DNA of 64,000 bases. It comes from Flavitalea sp966112615 (GTDB taxonomy: Bacteria; Bacteroidota; Bacteroidia; Chitinophagales; Chitinophagaceae). Position numbers and translations under genes: made by a program. Below, one piece after another: positions 34,501-42,057 of this stretch. The notes under the pieces are model-generated. The model had not been told where the DNA came from. It worked only from the letters and a program-made list of their open reading frames with translations, and did not search any database. How positions within the stretch are numbered: position 1 is the stretch's first letter; each line of letters opens with the position of its first letter. Location of the stretch: positions 62,001 through 126,000 of the forward strand of contig CBHWDO010000004.1 of the NCBI GenBank assembly GCA_966112615.1, written 5' to 3'.

Positions 34501-37500
34501 CGGGGACTGATGATCACCAGCCAGGAACTTCAACCTGATACTGCAAAAGCCTATCAACAAAAATCAGTGAAAGGCCAGTTGAAAGAAAATATCCAGGTTG
34601 TAAACAATATCACCAGGGTTGATATGGCTGGAGTGTATAACAACCGTTATTATGCCGATTCGAAAGAGATCCGCAAAATTGAACCTGGTTCAGAATTAAA
34701 AATTGAAGTGCAGTCATTCCGCAATAAAACAATGCCTGGCAGTAATGAGCAGTGGACGCTGAAGGTAACAGGCAAAGACAAACAACCTGTTGAACTCGCC
34801 ACTGTGATGTATGATGCTTCATTGGATATGATCAGGAATCATGAGTGGAATCTTCCCGAGTTTGGTGGGGCAACAAGTATCAGCGCTCCAATATTCAAAA
34901 AAGGTTCTGATTTCAATACGCTGGTATCTGCCAACAGGACTTTCAATGAACCGGTATATGCATCTTTTGAGAAAACCTATGATGAACTAAGGTTTGATCT
35001 TTTGTCGCGCCAAAGACAATCTATGCTATATGGTTCCAGGGCACCAGTATCTCAAAGGCTACAGGGAAAGGCCGCAGGCATTGCCGTACAAAATGCAGAT
35101 GCGAAAATGGAAGAGGTTGTGGTAGTTGGATATGGAAATGAAACCAGGAAAAACCTTTTGTCAAGTTCCGCTGTAAAATTATCATCTTCCATCACCCCTC
35201 GCAAAGACATGCGCGAAACCGCCTTCTTCTACCCTGCCCTTCAGCCAAAACCTGATGGCAGCATAGAACTTAATTTTACCATGCCGGAAGCACTGACCAG
35301 CTGGAAGTGGATGTCGATGGCGCACGACAAACAACTCAATTTCGACTACCTGGAGAAAATGATCCAGACCCAAAAACCATTGATGGTTCAGCCCAATATG
35401 CCAAGGTTTTTAAGAGAAGGAGATCGATTGAGCCTCAGTGCCAAGATCGTTAACATGAGTGATAAGGAACTGACAGGCCAGGTTGAATTGCAATTGATCG
35501 ATCCTGAAACCAATCAACCGGTTGACGGATGGTTCCGCAACTTCTTCCCTAACCAGTATTTCACTGCTGCCGCTGGAGAATCTGTTGTATCAGACTTCAG
35601 CATAGAAGTTCCTTTTCAATATGCAAAGCCGGTGATCACAAGGCTTTTTGTACGCTCGGATAGCTTAACGGATGGGGAAGAAAATATGATCCCGGTATTG
35701 ATCAACAAACAACTTGTTACGGAGACCCTTCCTATCTATACCAATGGTGATGAAACAAAGAAATGGAAGTTTACCAAACTTCTGAACAGCGACAGCAGTG
35801 AAACGCTGACACACAAAGGCATCACTGTTGAATATACTTCAAATCCATCCTGGTATGTATTACAGGCATTGCCGTATATGTCGCAGATCACTCATGATTG
35901 CGCGGATGAAATCTTCACCAGGCTGTATGCCAATTCAGTTACCAATTACCTGGTTCAGCAAAACCCTTCTTTAAAACAGAAATTTGCTGCATTAAAAAAT
36001 GATACTTCTTATACCAGCAAACTTCAGCAAAATGAAGAACTGAAAAACATCCTGCTGCAACAAACACCATGGGTGCTCGAAGCGAAGAATGAAACTGCAC
36101 AGATGCAACAGATCGCGTCGTTGTTTGCTGATTCTGTACGATCCACTGCAGCCATCATTGAACAGCTGAAGTCGTTCCAAAATGATGATGGTGGATTCTC
36201 CTGGTTCAAGGGTGGAAAAAGTGATCGATATATCACGCAAAAGATCCTCATTGGCCTTGGCCGGTTAAAGGAATTTAAAATGGATGCAAGCGAAGAACTT
36301 GAAGAGATCACAGACGACGCATTGGATTTTGCCCATGATCAATTACTGAAAGATTATAATGACCTGATGAAGTCTAAAACCAAGACTCCATCTATTTCCT
36401 ATCCACAGGTACAATACCTGTACATGCTTGGATATTTTACCGATGAACCCATCAAAGGTGATATGTTGAAAGCGATCAATTATTATCGTAAGCAGCTTAC
36501 CACAAAATGGACCCTCTTCAACAAATATGGACAGGCCATGGCTGCTTTGTCGTTACATGCGTCAGGAGATAATTTCAATGCATCAAAGATCTTAAGATCG
36601 ATGCAGGAATCTGCCATCACTCATCCTGAAATGGGTATGTACTGGAAGGATATGGTATCCGGATATTACTGGTACCAGTCACCTATCCAGTCACAGTCCA
36701 TGATGATTGAACTCTTCACTAAAATGAAAGCTCCGGAAAAGCAGGTCAATGCTTTGAAGACCTGGCTGATCAAAAACAAGCAGACCAACAGTTGGGGAAA
36801 TAATATTGCCACTGCAGATGCTGCACATGCAATCCTGTTAAATAATAAAGCCTTGACCGGACCAGCACCTGTTGCTACTATTTCATTAGGCAACCAGGTG
36901 TTCAGCAATAAAGGGGATTCATCTTATTATTTCAAACGCAGTATTGATGGGCAGAATGTTCGTCCTTCCATGGGTGAAGTTAAACTGGAAGTTAGCGGTT
37001 CACATGCACAGCCAACCTGGGGAAGTGTGTACTGGCAATACTTTGAAGACATCAATAAAATTACAGCATCAGGAAATGCATTAAAAGTGAACAAGGAATT
37101 ATTCATCACAAGGAATACCGATAAGGGACCTGTATTGGAAAGACTGACTGATGGTAATATCATTAAAGTTGGAGATAAGATAACTGTGCGTGTTCAATTG
37201 CAATCAGACCGCAATATGGAATATGTACACCTGCGTGATATGCGTGCTTCTTCCATGGAGCCATTGCAGGCTATCAGCGGATGGAGATACAATGGTGGAC
37301 TTGGTTTCTATCAATCCACTAAAGATGCCAGCACTGATTTCTATTTTGATTTCCTGCCAAAAGGAAAGTATGTATTCGAATATCAATTGAATGCAACCAT
37401 TGCCGGTACTTTCTCTAATGGCATTACCACGGTTGAAAGTATGTATGCACCGGAATTCAAAAGTCATACAGCTGGATCAACCATCATGGTGGAGAAAGAA

Positions 37501-37503
37501 TAA
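31525..37503 (+). CDS. Alpha-2-macroglobulin family protein, very large, thioester Gln replaced by Glu
   Basis: 1992 residues from ATG 31525; a longer frame from 31483 would start in the sucD terminator. The signal peptide ends TSAQ. The MG2 region shows FTDRAIYRPGQ (about 597-607), and the alpha-2-macroglobulin domain shows PALQPKPDGSIELNFTMPEALTSW (about 1235-1260). The bait/thioester domain follows. At the thioester site the text is DCADEIFTRLYAN (Cys1459, Glu1462), where active members read CxEQ; with Glu for Gln a thioester should not form. Residues 1179-1204 (LQGKAAGIAVQ, then EEVVVVGYGN) resemble a SusC TonB-box/plug segment. Residues near 579-589 are encoded by an 8-bp tandem repeat. 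It is probably a periplasmic or surface protease trap-like protein, but its function is uncertain. The start lies 6 nt after TAACCTTG. Confidence 0.88.
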   Translation: MRPIIILSLLLTFCFTTSAQTNYTSSWKKIDSMILKRGLTASALKEVNALYKKAASENNDAQKIKALLYRIQLNEETDETSSITAILDLEKETAAETGASKAILQSLTAEAYWQYLREHQYELRTRTSINAAPGKDISDWSIDQLHAKISALFDASLSQKILIQKTSLNNYEPLILKGNSRKLRPTLFDLLAYRALNYFRNDSRFITKPALAFELTDPASFAEAKQFASYQFKTADTLSAAFKSIRIYQALLQYHLNSGNLAALADADIERIGYVEANGTMQGKESLYIQALQKAMQEYRSVKEGKQADYLLAAYYAGLGAQFRPGVDTTNRYAYAKSVEILQKILKDTIASEGRANAQNLYTEITRPSLTITSEQVNSANLPFRLLVTFKNLNGFYGRIIPLDNELQSQFDNYWNDEFWKVITSQQSTRDVNQVFPALNDHQPHHTEIKMDALPAGRYVLLASTENNFEPGKQMQLSALIFQVSNIAYFNKGNDHFVVDRENGKPLAGAQINELNRIFIEKTRKYENRIVASYTTDQRGIFRTPKPKQNNYDQKTFVIKLKNDSVMVNKEPEYWVYEDMETWRRGDVEEIDSYLFTDRAIYRPGQIVYFKGIMTTKDKNTGKPKVVAGQETKIFLYDANDEEIDSVVVKSNEFGSYNGRFTLPSNLLNGNFRIEDDETMADVSFSVEEYKRPKFKTELQKPSETFKVNDSIHVSGITTAFAGNSISNAKVNYRIVRRAQWPIWGAIYGRKIFPYPGQQQQEIAHGNTTTDAGGNFSLAFKAIPDLKIDTSFNPVFSYTVSVDVTDINGETHSASEIIRAGYRSFQLNTISKEEVNAKEPLEVSVGITNMNELPVKADLKITLQKLDAPNRVTRERYWETPDVFVINENEYRKAFPTDIYANEDDPLTWKSSAVVKSITDTAKGTRKFRLSDNATPGYYLLNIIADKNGEQISSKQVIRVTGPDANGNAYSTIIAKDTVNGSVAEYTIETNLRGLMITSQELQPDTAKAYQQKSVKGQLKENIQVVNNITRVDMAGVYNNRYYADSKEIRKIEPGSELKIEVQSFRNKTMPGSNEQWTLKVTGKDKQPVELATVMYDASLDMIRNHEWNLPEFGGATSISAPIFKKGSDFNTLVSANRTFNEPVYASFEKTYDELRFDLLSRQRQSMLYGSRAPVSQRLQGKAAGIAVQNADAKMEEVVVVGYGNETRKNLLSSSAVKLSSSITPRKDMRETAFFYPALQPKPDGSIELNFTMPEALTSWKWMSMAHDKQLNFDYLEKMIQTQKPLMVQPNMPRFLREGDRLSLSAKIVNMSDKELTGQVELQLIDPETNQPVDGWFRNFFPNQYFTAAAGESVVSDFSIEVPFQYAKPVITRLFVRSDSLTDGEENMIPVLINKQLVTETLPIYTNGDETKKWKFTKLLNSDSSETLTHKGITVEYTSNPSWYVLQALPYMSQITHDCADEIFTRLYANSVTNYLVQQNPSLKQKFAALKNDTSYTSKLQQNEELKNILLQQTPWVLEAKNETAQMQQIASLFADSVRSTAAIIEQLKSFQNDDGGFSWFKGGKSDRYITQKILIGLGRLKEFKMDASEELEEITDDALDFAHDQLLKDYNDLMKSKTKTPSISYPQVQYLYMLGYFTDEPIKGDMLKAINYYRKQLTTKWTLFNKYGQAMAALSLHASGDNFNASKILRSMQESAITHPEMGMYWKDMVSGYYWYQSPIQSQSMMIELFTKMKAPEKQVNALKTWLIKNKQTNSWGNNIATADAAHAILLNNKALTGPAPVATISLGNQVFSNKGDSSYYFKRSIDGQNVRPSMGEVKLEVSGSHAQPTWGSVYWQYFEDINKITASGNALKVNKELFITRNTDKGPVLERLTDGNIIKVGDKITVRVQLQSDRNMEYVHLRDMRASSMEPLQAISGWRYNGGLGFYQSTKDASTDFYFDFLPKGKYVFEYQLNATIAGTFSNGITTVESMYAPEFKSHTAGSTIMVEKE
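33259..33290 (+). repeat. GACGTGGA 8-mer array inside the alpha-2-macroglobulin gene
   Basis: Four units (GACATGGA then three GACGTGGA) within coding sequence, in frame because three units equal 24 nt. The same units occur between genes at 44225-44240. Confidence 0.9.
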
Positions 37504-37511
37504 TACCTTTG
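37504..37511 (+). promoter_or_regulatory. -7 box TACCTTTG of the FAD oxidoreductase gene
   Basis: Exact TAnnTTTG one base before ATG 37513, implying a leaderless transcript. A second ATG follows directly at 37516. Confidence 0.55.
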
Positions 37512-37512
37512 C

Positions 37513-38577
37513 ATGATGAGAAAGGATGTCATTATTGTTGGACAGGGAGTATGCGGAACATTCCTGCATTGGTATCTATCAAAATTGGGATTGGATACAC
37601 TGGTGATCGACGAATACATTGCATCAAGCTCAACAAGAGTAGCTGCAGGAATGATCAATCCAATAACTGGCCGCAGGCTCGTGAAATCCTGGATGGTCGA
37701 CGATATACATCCTTTCTCATCGAATGCCTATACCGAATTAGGAAATGAACTTGGTATAAGGGGCATCCATAACCGAAATACTATTGACTTCTTTCCAAAT
37801 CCCCAAATGCTGCTGGCATTCAATAAAAGAGCGGTGGAAGAACCGGCGCACCTGAGAAAACATGAAGATGAAAACTCCTACAGAGATCTATTCAATTATG
37901 ATTTTGGGTTCGGAGAAATTCATCCTTGTTATGTAGTGAATACCACAGTGCTGTTTCCTGGATATCGGAATAAATTGATATCAACTGGATCATTGCTCGA
38001 GGAAAAATTTGAAATCGACCAACTACAATTCGATAATGGCCGGGCATTTTATAAAGACATTATAGCAGACAAGATAATTTTCTGTGAAGGATTGCAGGGA
38101 ATGGAAAACAAATTCTTTCCAAACCTTCCGTTTGCAAACAATAAAGGCCAGGCTTTGATTGTTGAGATCGATGATCTTCCAACGGATAAAGTATATAAGA
38201 AAACGATGAAGATGGTTCCTATCGGTGGAAATCTATTCTGGGTGGGCGCTTCTTATGAATGGAATTTTACCGATCTGCACCCCACAACAGACTTCAGAAA
38301 TAAGACAGAAGAATCCTTGAAACACTGGCTGAAACTTCCTTTTAAAGTTATAGATCATAAATCATCAGTTCGGCCGGCTACCCTGGAAAGAAGACCATTC
38401 GTAGGTTTTCATCCTTTAAACCCGGCGTTGGGAATACTTAACGGTATGGGAACCAAGGGTTTTTCTCTGGCACCATATTTCGCTCATGAGCTGGCCCAGC
38501 ACCTGGTTCACCAGCATGGGATCCATCCCCTGGCAGATGTTTCAAGATTTGAGAAAACCCTCGCCCGGTCTGTATAA
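37513..38577 (+). CDS. FAD-dependent oxidoreductase (DAO/glycine oxidase-like)
   Basis: 354 residues. The N-terminal dinucleotide fold is DVIIVGQGVCGTFLHWYL (GxGxxG), followed by STRVAAGMINPITGRRLVKSW, the flavin-contact region of DAO-fold enzymes. Near the C-terminus, RPATLERRPFVGFHP and NGMGTKGFSLAPYFA are the late FAD-binding motifs. It probably oxidises an amine or amino acid, but the substrate is not identifiable. It has no signal peptide. The gene downstream begins 18 nt after its stop with a separate promoter box. Confidence 0.88.
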   Translation: MMRKDVIIVGQGVCGTFLHWYLSKLGLDTLVIDEYIASSSTRVAAGMINPITGRRLVKSWMVDDIHPFSSNAYTELGNELGIRGIHNRNTIDFFPNPQMLLAFNKRAVEEPAHLRKHEDENSYRDLFNYDFGFGEIHPCYVVNTTVLFPGYRNKLISTGSLLEEKFEIDQLQFDNGRAFYKDIIADKIIFCEGLQGMENKFFPNLPFANNKGQALIVEIDDLPTDKVYKKTMKMVPIGGNLFWVGASYEWNFTDLHPTTDFRNKTEESLKHWLKLPFKVIDHKSSVRPATLERRPFVGFHPLNPALGILNGMGTKGFSLAPYFAHELAQHLVHQHGIHPLADVSRFEKTLARSV

Positions 38578-38582
38578 TCTCT

Positions 38583-38590
38583 TATTTTTG
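38583..38590 (+). promoter_or_regulatory. -7 box TATTTTTG
   Basis: Exact TAnnTTTG match 5 nt before ATG 38596. Confidence 0.5.
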
Positions 38591-38595
38591 CGTTC

Positions 38596-39018
38596 ATGTC
38601 AAACCCCCAATTGTACTCAATTCCTGCAAGGTTCAGGAAGACAGAGAACCTCCATATTTTATTCTGGCTGGTAAAGGACCTTAGTTGGGCAATGTTATGG
38701 AAACCACTCGGGCTTATCATGCTGGTACCAACATTTGCTGTAGCGATCATCATAACCTGGCAAACACGTCATATCAAGTCGGAATTATTTCACAACCTCG
38801 CCATTGATTTCTGGATCACGGCCAACGGGTACTGGATGATCGTTGAATTTTTGGGCAAAGATGAGACCATGCGATGGCTCACGGTGATCCCGTTCTCCAT
38901 CGGACTGTTTTTCATCCTTACATATTATCTCTATATCCTTCCTAAAGAGAAGCGTGCAGAGAGACTGGTATCAGTTAATATGGAAGTTCCCGAACAGGTT
39001 CTCAACGAAGTAAGATAA
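38596..39018 (+). CDS. Small integral membrane protein, function unknown
   Basis: 140 residues with three hydrophobic segments at about 35-53, 66-88 and 98-118. The last is followed by a positively charged cytoplasmic tail (KEKRAERLV). No domain is recognised. Aromatic-rich loops (LFWLVKDLSWAMLWKP, FWITANGYWMIVEF) look conserved in style. Its last 88 nt overlap the 3' end of the convergent MtfA-like gene. Confidence 0.7.
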   Translation: MSNPQLYSIPARFRKTENLHILFWLVKDLSWAMLWKPLGLIMLVPTFAVAIIITWQTRHIKSELFHNLAIDFWITANGYWMIVEFLGKDETMRWLTVIPFSIGLFFILTYYLYILPKEKRAERLVSVNMEVPEQVLNEVR

Positions 39019-39785
39019 ACAGGATCCTGTTTTAGCAGGCTGCTCATCGCTTCATAAAGAGAAGGTAGTTCATGCCGCATCCTTACAGGATTTTCGAAGA
39101 AAACTTCCACACTGACTGCCCAGAATTCGTGGTAGTTGGTGGAGGCATAATCTCCGAGCATATTCTTCTCCCCTACCTGCATGCCGTTGAAAATTGGTCG
39201 GGCTACTTTGGAAAAATTCTTGAATTCCTTCTTAAAGTGTTTGTCTTCTTCGGTTTGCGTGATGAAATTCACATAAGCCAGCGCATGCGCCATTTCATGC
39301 AATCCAACATTGCAATTCACCATTTCTCCATGAATGCCTTTCAGAAAATTATCCCAGGAGAGATAGATTCCGCTATGGTCAACATGTCCCTGGAATGGTC
39401 TTGAATAGAATCCGTAGTGATAGTCGTCTTTCAATACAAAGATGTCGCGGAAATAATCCAGTCTGAATTTTTCAAGCCCGAAGCTCAATTGTACTGCAAC
39501 AGCGCTGATGAGGATCGGCATTTCTGCTGAAGGACTGACTTCGATGTAGTGGAAGCGTTTTGCTTTTTTGAAAAGATAGGTTCTGAAAAGGAATCGCTCC
39601 TGTTCTTCACTGTCGAGGTTCCTGAAATACCGCATATGTGAAATGATCACGGAACGGTAATAACTTTTGTGTTGTTGAAAGAGGCGGTAGTGGCGCTTAA
39701 CTGAAATGCGTTCATACCAGTTTTGAAGGGGCTGGTAGAGCAACACGGCAATTGCTACCACGGTGAAAATGAATAGAATTTCCAT
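38931..39785 (-). CDS. MtfA-like zinc-dependent peptidase (M90 family)
   Basis: 284 residues. An N-terminal membrane anchor (about 3-20) precedes the M90 core with the zinc motif HEMAH at 153-157 and, further on, a glutamate-containing YHEFWAVSVEVFFENP helix typical of MtfA. E. coli MtfA binds the repressor Mlc; here the partner is unknown. The core ends near LLKQDP. The final 28 residues are antisense to the neighbouring membrane-protein gene and look like an added tail. There is no terminator between the two convergent genes. Confidence 0.88.
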   Translation of the reverse strand: MEILFIFTVVAIAVLLYQPLQNWYERISVKRHYRLFQQHKSYYRSVIISHMRYFRNLDSEEQERFLFRTYLFKKAKRFHYIEVSPSAEMPILISAVAVQLSFGLEKFRLDYFRDIFVLKDDYHYGFYSRPFQGHVDHSGIYLSWDNFLKGIHGEMVNCNVGLHEMAHALAYVNFITQTEEDKHFKKEFKNFSKVARPIFNGMQVGEKNMLGDYASTNYHEFWAVSVEVFFENPVRMRHELPSLYEAMSSLLKQDPVYLTSLRTCSGTSILTDTSLSARFSLGRI

Positions 39786-39879
39786 AGAGTTCCATTTTTC
39801 TTTTTGTGTGAATGGTACAGCATGGCCTATCCATAGTTGGATTGAGTAACGGTCACTTTCTTCGGAGTGGAAGGTTAAT

Positions 39880-39989
39880 CAGGGGAGTGATGGGCGGATT
39901 TGTAGAAACAATATAGGAAGATTTCGTGAATTTCTAAACCTTTTGGGAAAAAGCCATCCGCTCTTTTAATGTACATTTGCACTCCCCTG
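39880..39989. promoter_or_regulatory. aspS promoter TACATTTG flanked by a 10-bp inverted repeat
   Basis: The -7 box TACATTTG (39972-39979) gives a leader of about 45 nt before aspS. CAGGGGAGTG at 39880-39889 and its exact reverse complement CACTCCCCTG at 39980-39989 flank it, the second arm touching the box. The arms could be an operator or a looping site. No other feature is seen in 39786-40026. Confidence 0.4.
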
Positions 39990-40026
39990 AGCTAAAGCAC
40001 TGGGAATTAACGAACAATCATTTCAC

Positions 40027-41847
40027 ATGTACAGAACGCATACTTGCGGAGAACTTCGCATTGAACATGTTGGCAGGGAAGTCACCCTGGCAGGATGGAT
40101 CCAGACGGTCAGGAAATTTGGAAGCATCAGCTTCGTTGACCTTCGCGACCGCTATGGCATCACCCAATTGCTATTTGGTGAAGAACTGAATGCACAGCTT
40201 GACCAGAACCCTCTGGGTCGTGAGTTTGTGATCCAGGCTATTGGAACCGTGTCTGAAAGAAGTAATAAGAACCCGAATATTCCAACGGGTGATATTGAGA
40301 TCAAGATCTCTTCTTTTAAAATATTGAATAAATCTGCAGTGCCTCCATTCACTATCCAGGATGATACAGATGGTGGAGATGATCTGCGCATGAAATATCG
40401 CTACCTTGATCTTCGTCGCAATGCAGTGAAGAGAAATCTTGAGTTGCGTTACGCAGTGAATCGAGCAGCAAGAAATTATTTGCACGAGCAGGGCTTCATG
40501 GATATTGAAACTCCTTTCCTGATCAAATCAACTCCTGAAGGAGCACGCGATTTTGTGGTGCCTTCAAGAATGAATCCTGGTCAGTTCTATGCACTGCCTC
40601 AATCACCGCAAACCTTCAAGCAATTACTGATGGTGAGTGGATACGATAGATACTATCAGGTGGTGAAATGCTTTAGGGATGAGGATCTCAGGGCGGATCG
40701 TCAGCCTGAATTTACACAGATCGATTGCGAGATGGCATTTGTTGAGCAGGAAGATATCCTGAACATGTTTGAAGGAATGATCAAATCTATCTTCAGAGAT
40801 GTAAAAGGGATTGAGATCACTGAGCAGGTTCAGCGTATGACATGGGAAGATGCGATGTGGACCTATGGCAATGATAAGCCGGATATTCGTTTTGATATGA
40901 AGATCGGCAATATCAAGAGTGCATTCTTTAAGGATGGAGAGATCAAAGCAACGGGTGAACTGGTGAATGGAAGCGGGTTTGGTGTATTTGAAAATGCAGA
41001 AACGGTGCTGGCGATCGCTGTTCCGGGATGCTGTGAATATACCAGGAAGCAGATCGATGAACTAACTGACTGGGTAAAACGTCCACAGATTGGTATGCAG
41101 GGAATGGTGTACATCAAAGTGAATACAGATGGAACCTATAAGAGCAGTGTAGATAAATTCTTTGCAGAAGATAAACTGAAAGCAATTGCTGAAAGCTGTC
41201 ATGCAAAAGCAGGAGATCTTGTATTGATTCTTGCCGGGGCTGAAGAAAGAACCAGGAAAGCGATCAGCGAATTGAGGCTTGAGATGGGTGAAAGATTGGG
41301 ACTGAGAAGGAAGGACGAGTTTAAACTCTTGTGGGTACTGGATTTCCCGCTGTTTGAATATGCAGAGGAAGAGAACAGGTGGGTTGCAAGACACCATCCG
41401 TTCACATCCCCAAAGCCATCCCAGATCGATGTGATGATCAACAACAATCCAGTTATTGAAAATGCTGCGCAATATCTTAAACATCCATACAGCAATATCA
41501 AGGCGAATGCTTATGATATGGTATTGAATGGAAATGAAATTGGTGGCGGATCGATCAGGATCTTCCAGAGAGAATTGCAGGAGAAGATGTTTGCTGCATT
41601 GGGTATGACTGAAGAAGAAGCGAATCATAAATTTGGATTTTTACTGGGTGCATTTGAATATGGAGCACCTCCGCATGGTGGAATTGCATTTGGTTTCGAC
41701 AGGCTTTGTGCGATCATGGGTGGAAGTGAAAGCATCAGGGATTTCATTGCATTCCCAAAGAACAACAGTGGAAGGGATGTGATGCTGGATGCACCCGCTA
41801 GTATTGATGAGAAGCAGTTGACGGAGTTGGCGATTAAGTTGAGGTAA
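40027..41847 (+). CDS. aspS: Aspartyl-tRNA synthetase
   Basis: 606 residues, bacterial-type AspRS. The N-terminal OB anticodon-binding domain (about 1-105) has VTLAGWIQTVRKFGSISFVDLRDRYG. The class II catalytic core has motif 2 around CFRDEDLRADRQPEFTQID and motif 3 GGIAFGFDRL. The GAD insertion domain typical of bacterial AspRS lies between (about 290-420). It charges tRNA-Asp. Whether it also charges tRNA-Asn cannot be judged here. It is monocistronic, followed at once by a hairpin cassette and a strong terminator. Confidence 0.97.
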   Translation: MYRTHTCGELRIEHVGREVTLAGWIQTVRKFGSISFVDLRDRYGITQLLFGEELNAQLDQNPLGREFVIQAIGTVSERSNKNPNIPTGDIEIKISSFKILNKSAVPPFTIQDDTDGGDDLRMKYRYLDLRRNAVKRNLELRYAVNRAARNYLHEQGFMDIETPFLIKSTPEGARDFVVPSRMNPGQFYALPQSPQTFKQLLMVSGYDRYYQVVKCFRDEDLRADRQPEFTQIDCEMAFVEQEDILNMFEGMIKSIFRDVKGIEITEQVQRMTWEDAMWTYGNDKPDIRFDMKIGNIKSAFFKDGEIKATGELVNGSGFGVFENAETVLAIAVPGCCEYTRKQIDELTDWVKRPQIGMQGMVYIKVNTDGTYKSSVDKFFAEDKLKAIAESCHAKAGDLVLILAGAEERTRKAISELRLEMGERLGLRRKDEFKLLWVLDFPLFEYAEEENRWVARHHPFTSPKPSQIDVMINNNPVIENAAQYLKHPYSNIKANAYDMVLNGNEIGGGSIRIFQRELQEKMFAALGMTEEEANHKFGFLLGAFEYGAPPHGGIAFGFDRLCAIMGGSESIRDFIAFPKNNSGRDVMLDAPASIDEKQLTELAIKLR

Positions 41848-41952
41848 CGGGCTGAACGAGCCGAAGGGTCGGGCTGAACGCATTTCACGCAAAGCCGCTG
41901 CCTGCGGCAGCTGGGCAAAGAGGCTAAGATCGCAAAGGATGGCTTCGCCATC
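41848..41952. repeat. Hairpin cassettes after aspS joined to a CGCAAAG-type repeat
   Basis: Directly after the aspS stop come GGGCTGAAC, an imperfect stem CGAGCC-GAA-GGGTCG (41857-41871) and GGGCTGAAC. Then follows ACGCAAAG-type text carrying two further stems: GCTGCC-TGC-GGCAGC (41897-41911) and GATGGC-TTC-GCCATC (41938-41952). All loops are 3 nt. Confidence 0.8.
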
Positions 41953-41965
41953 AAAAAATACAGAT

Positions 41966-42004
41966 AGCTGAACACAATTGATTTCTTTTGTGTTCAGCTT
42001 TTTT
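41966..42004 (+). terminator. aspS terminator
   Basis: 12-bp perfect stem (41966-41977 with 41988-41999), 10-nt loop, then six T. The CCGATTA 7-mer word follows at 42010-42030. Confidence 0.9.
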
Positions 42005-42057
42005 GTATTAACTATTACCGATTACCGATTTCCCATTTCAATTAACTAAATTATCCC

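Noticed and set aside
41062..41628. 188-residue minus-strand frame
   Set aside because: Antisense to the catalytic core of aspS.
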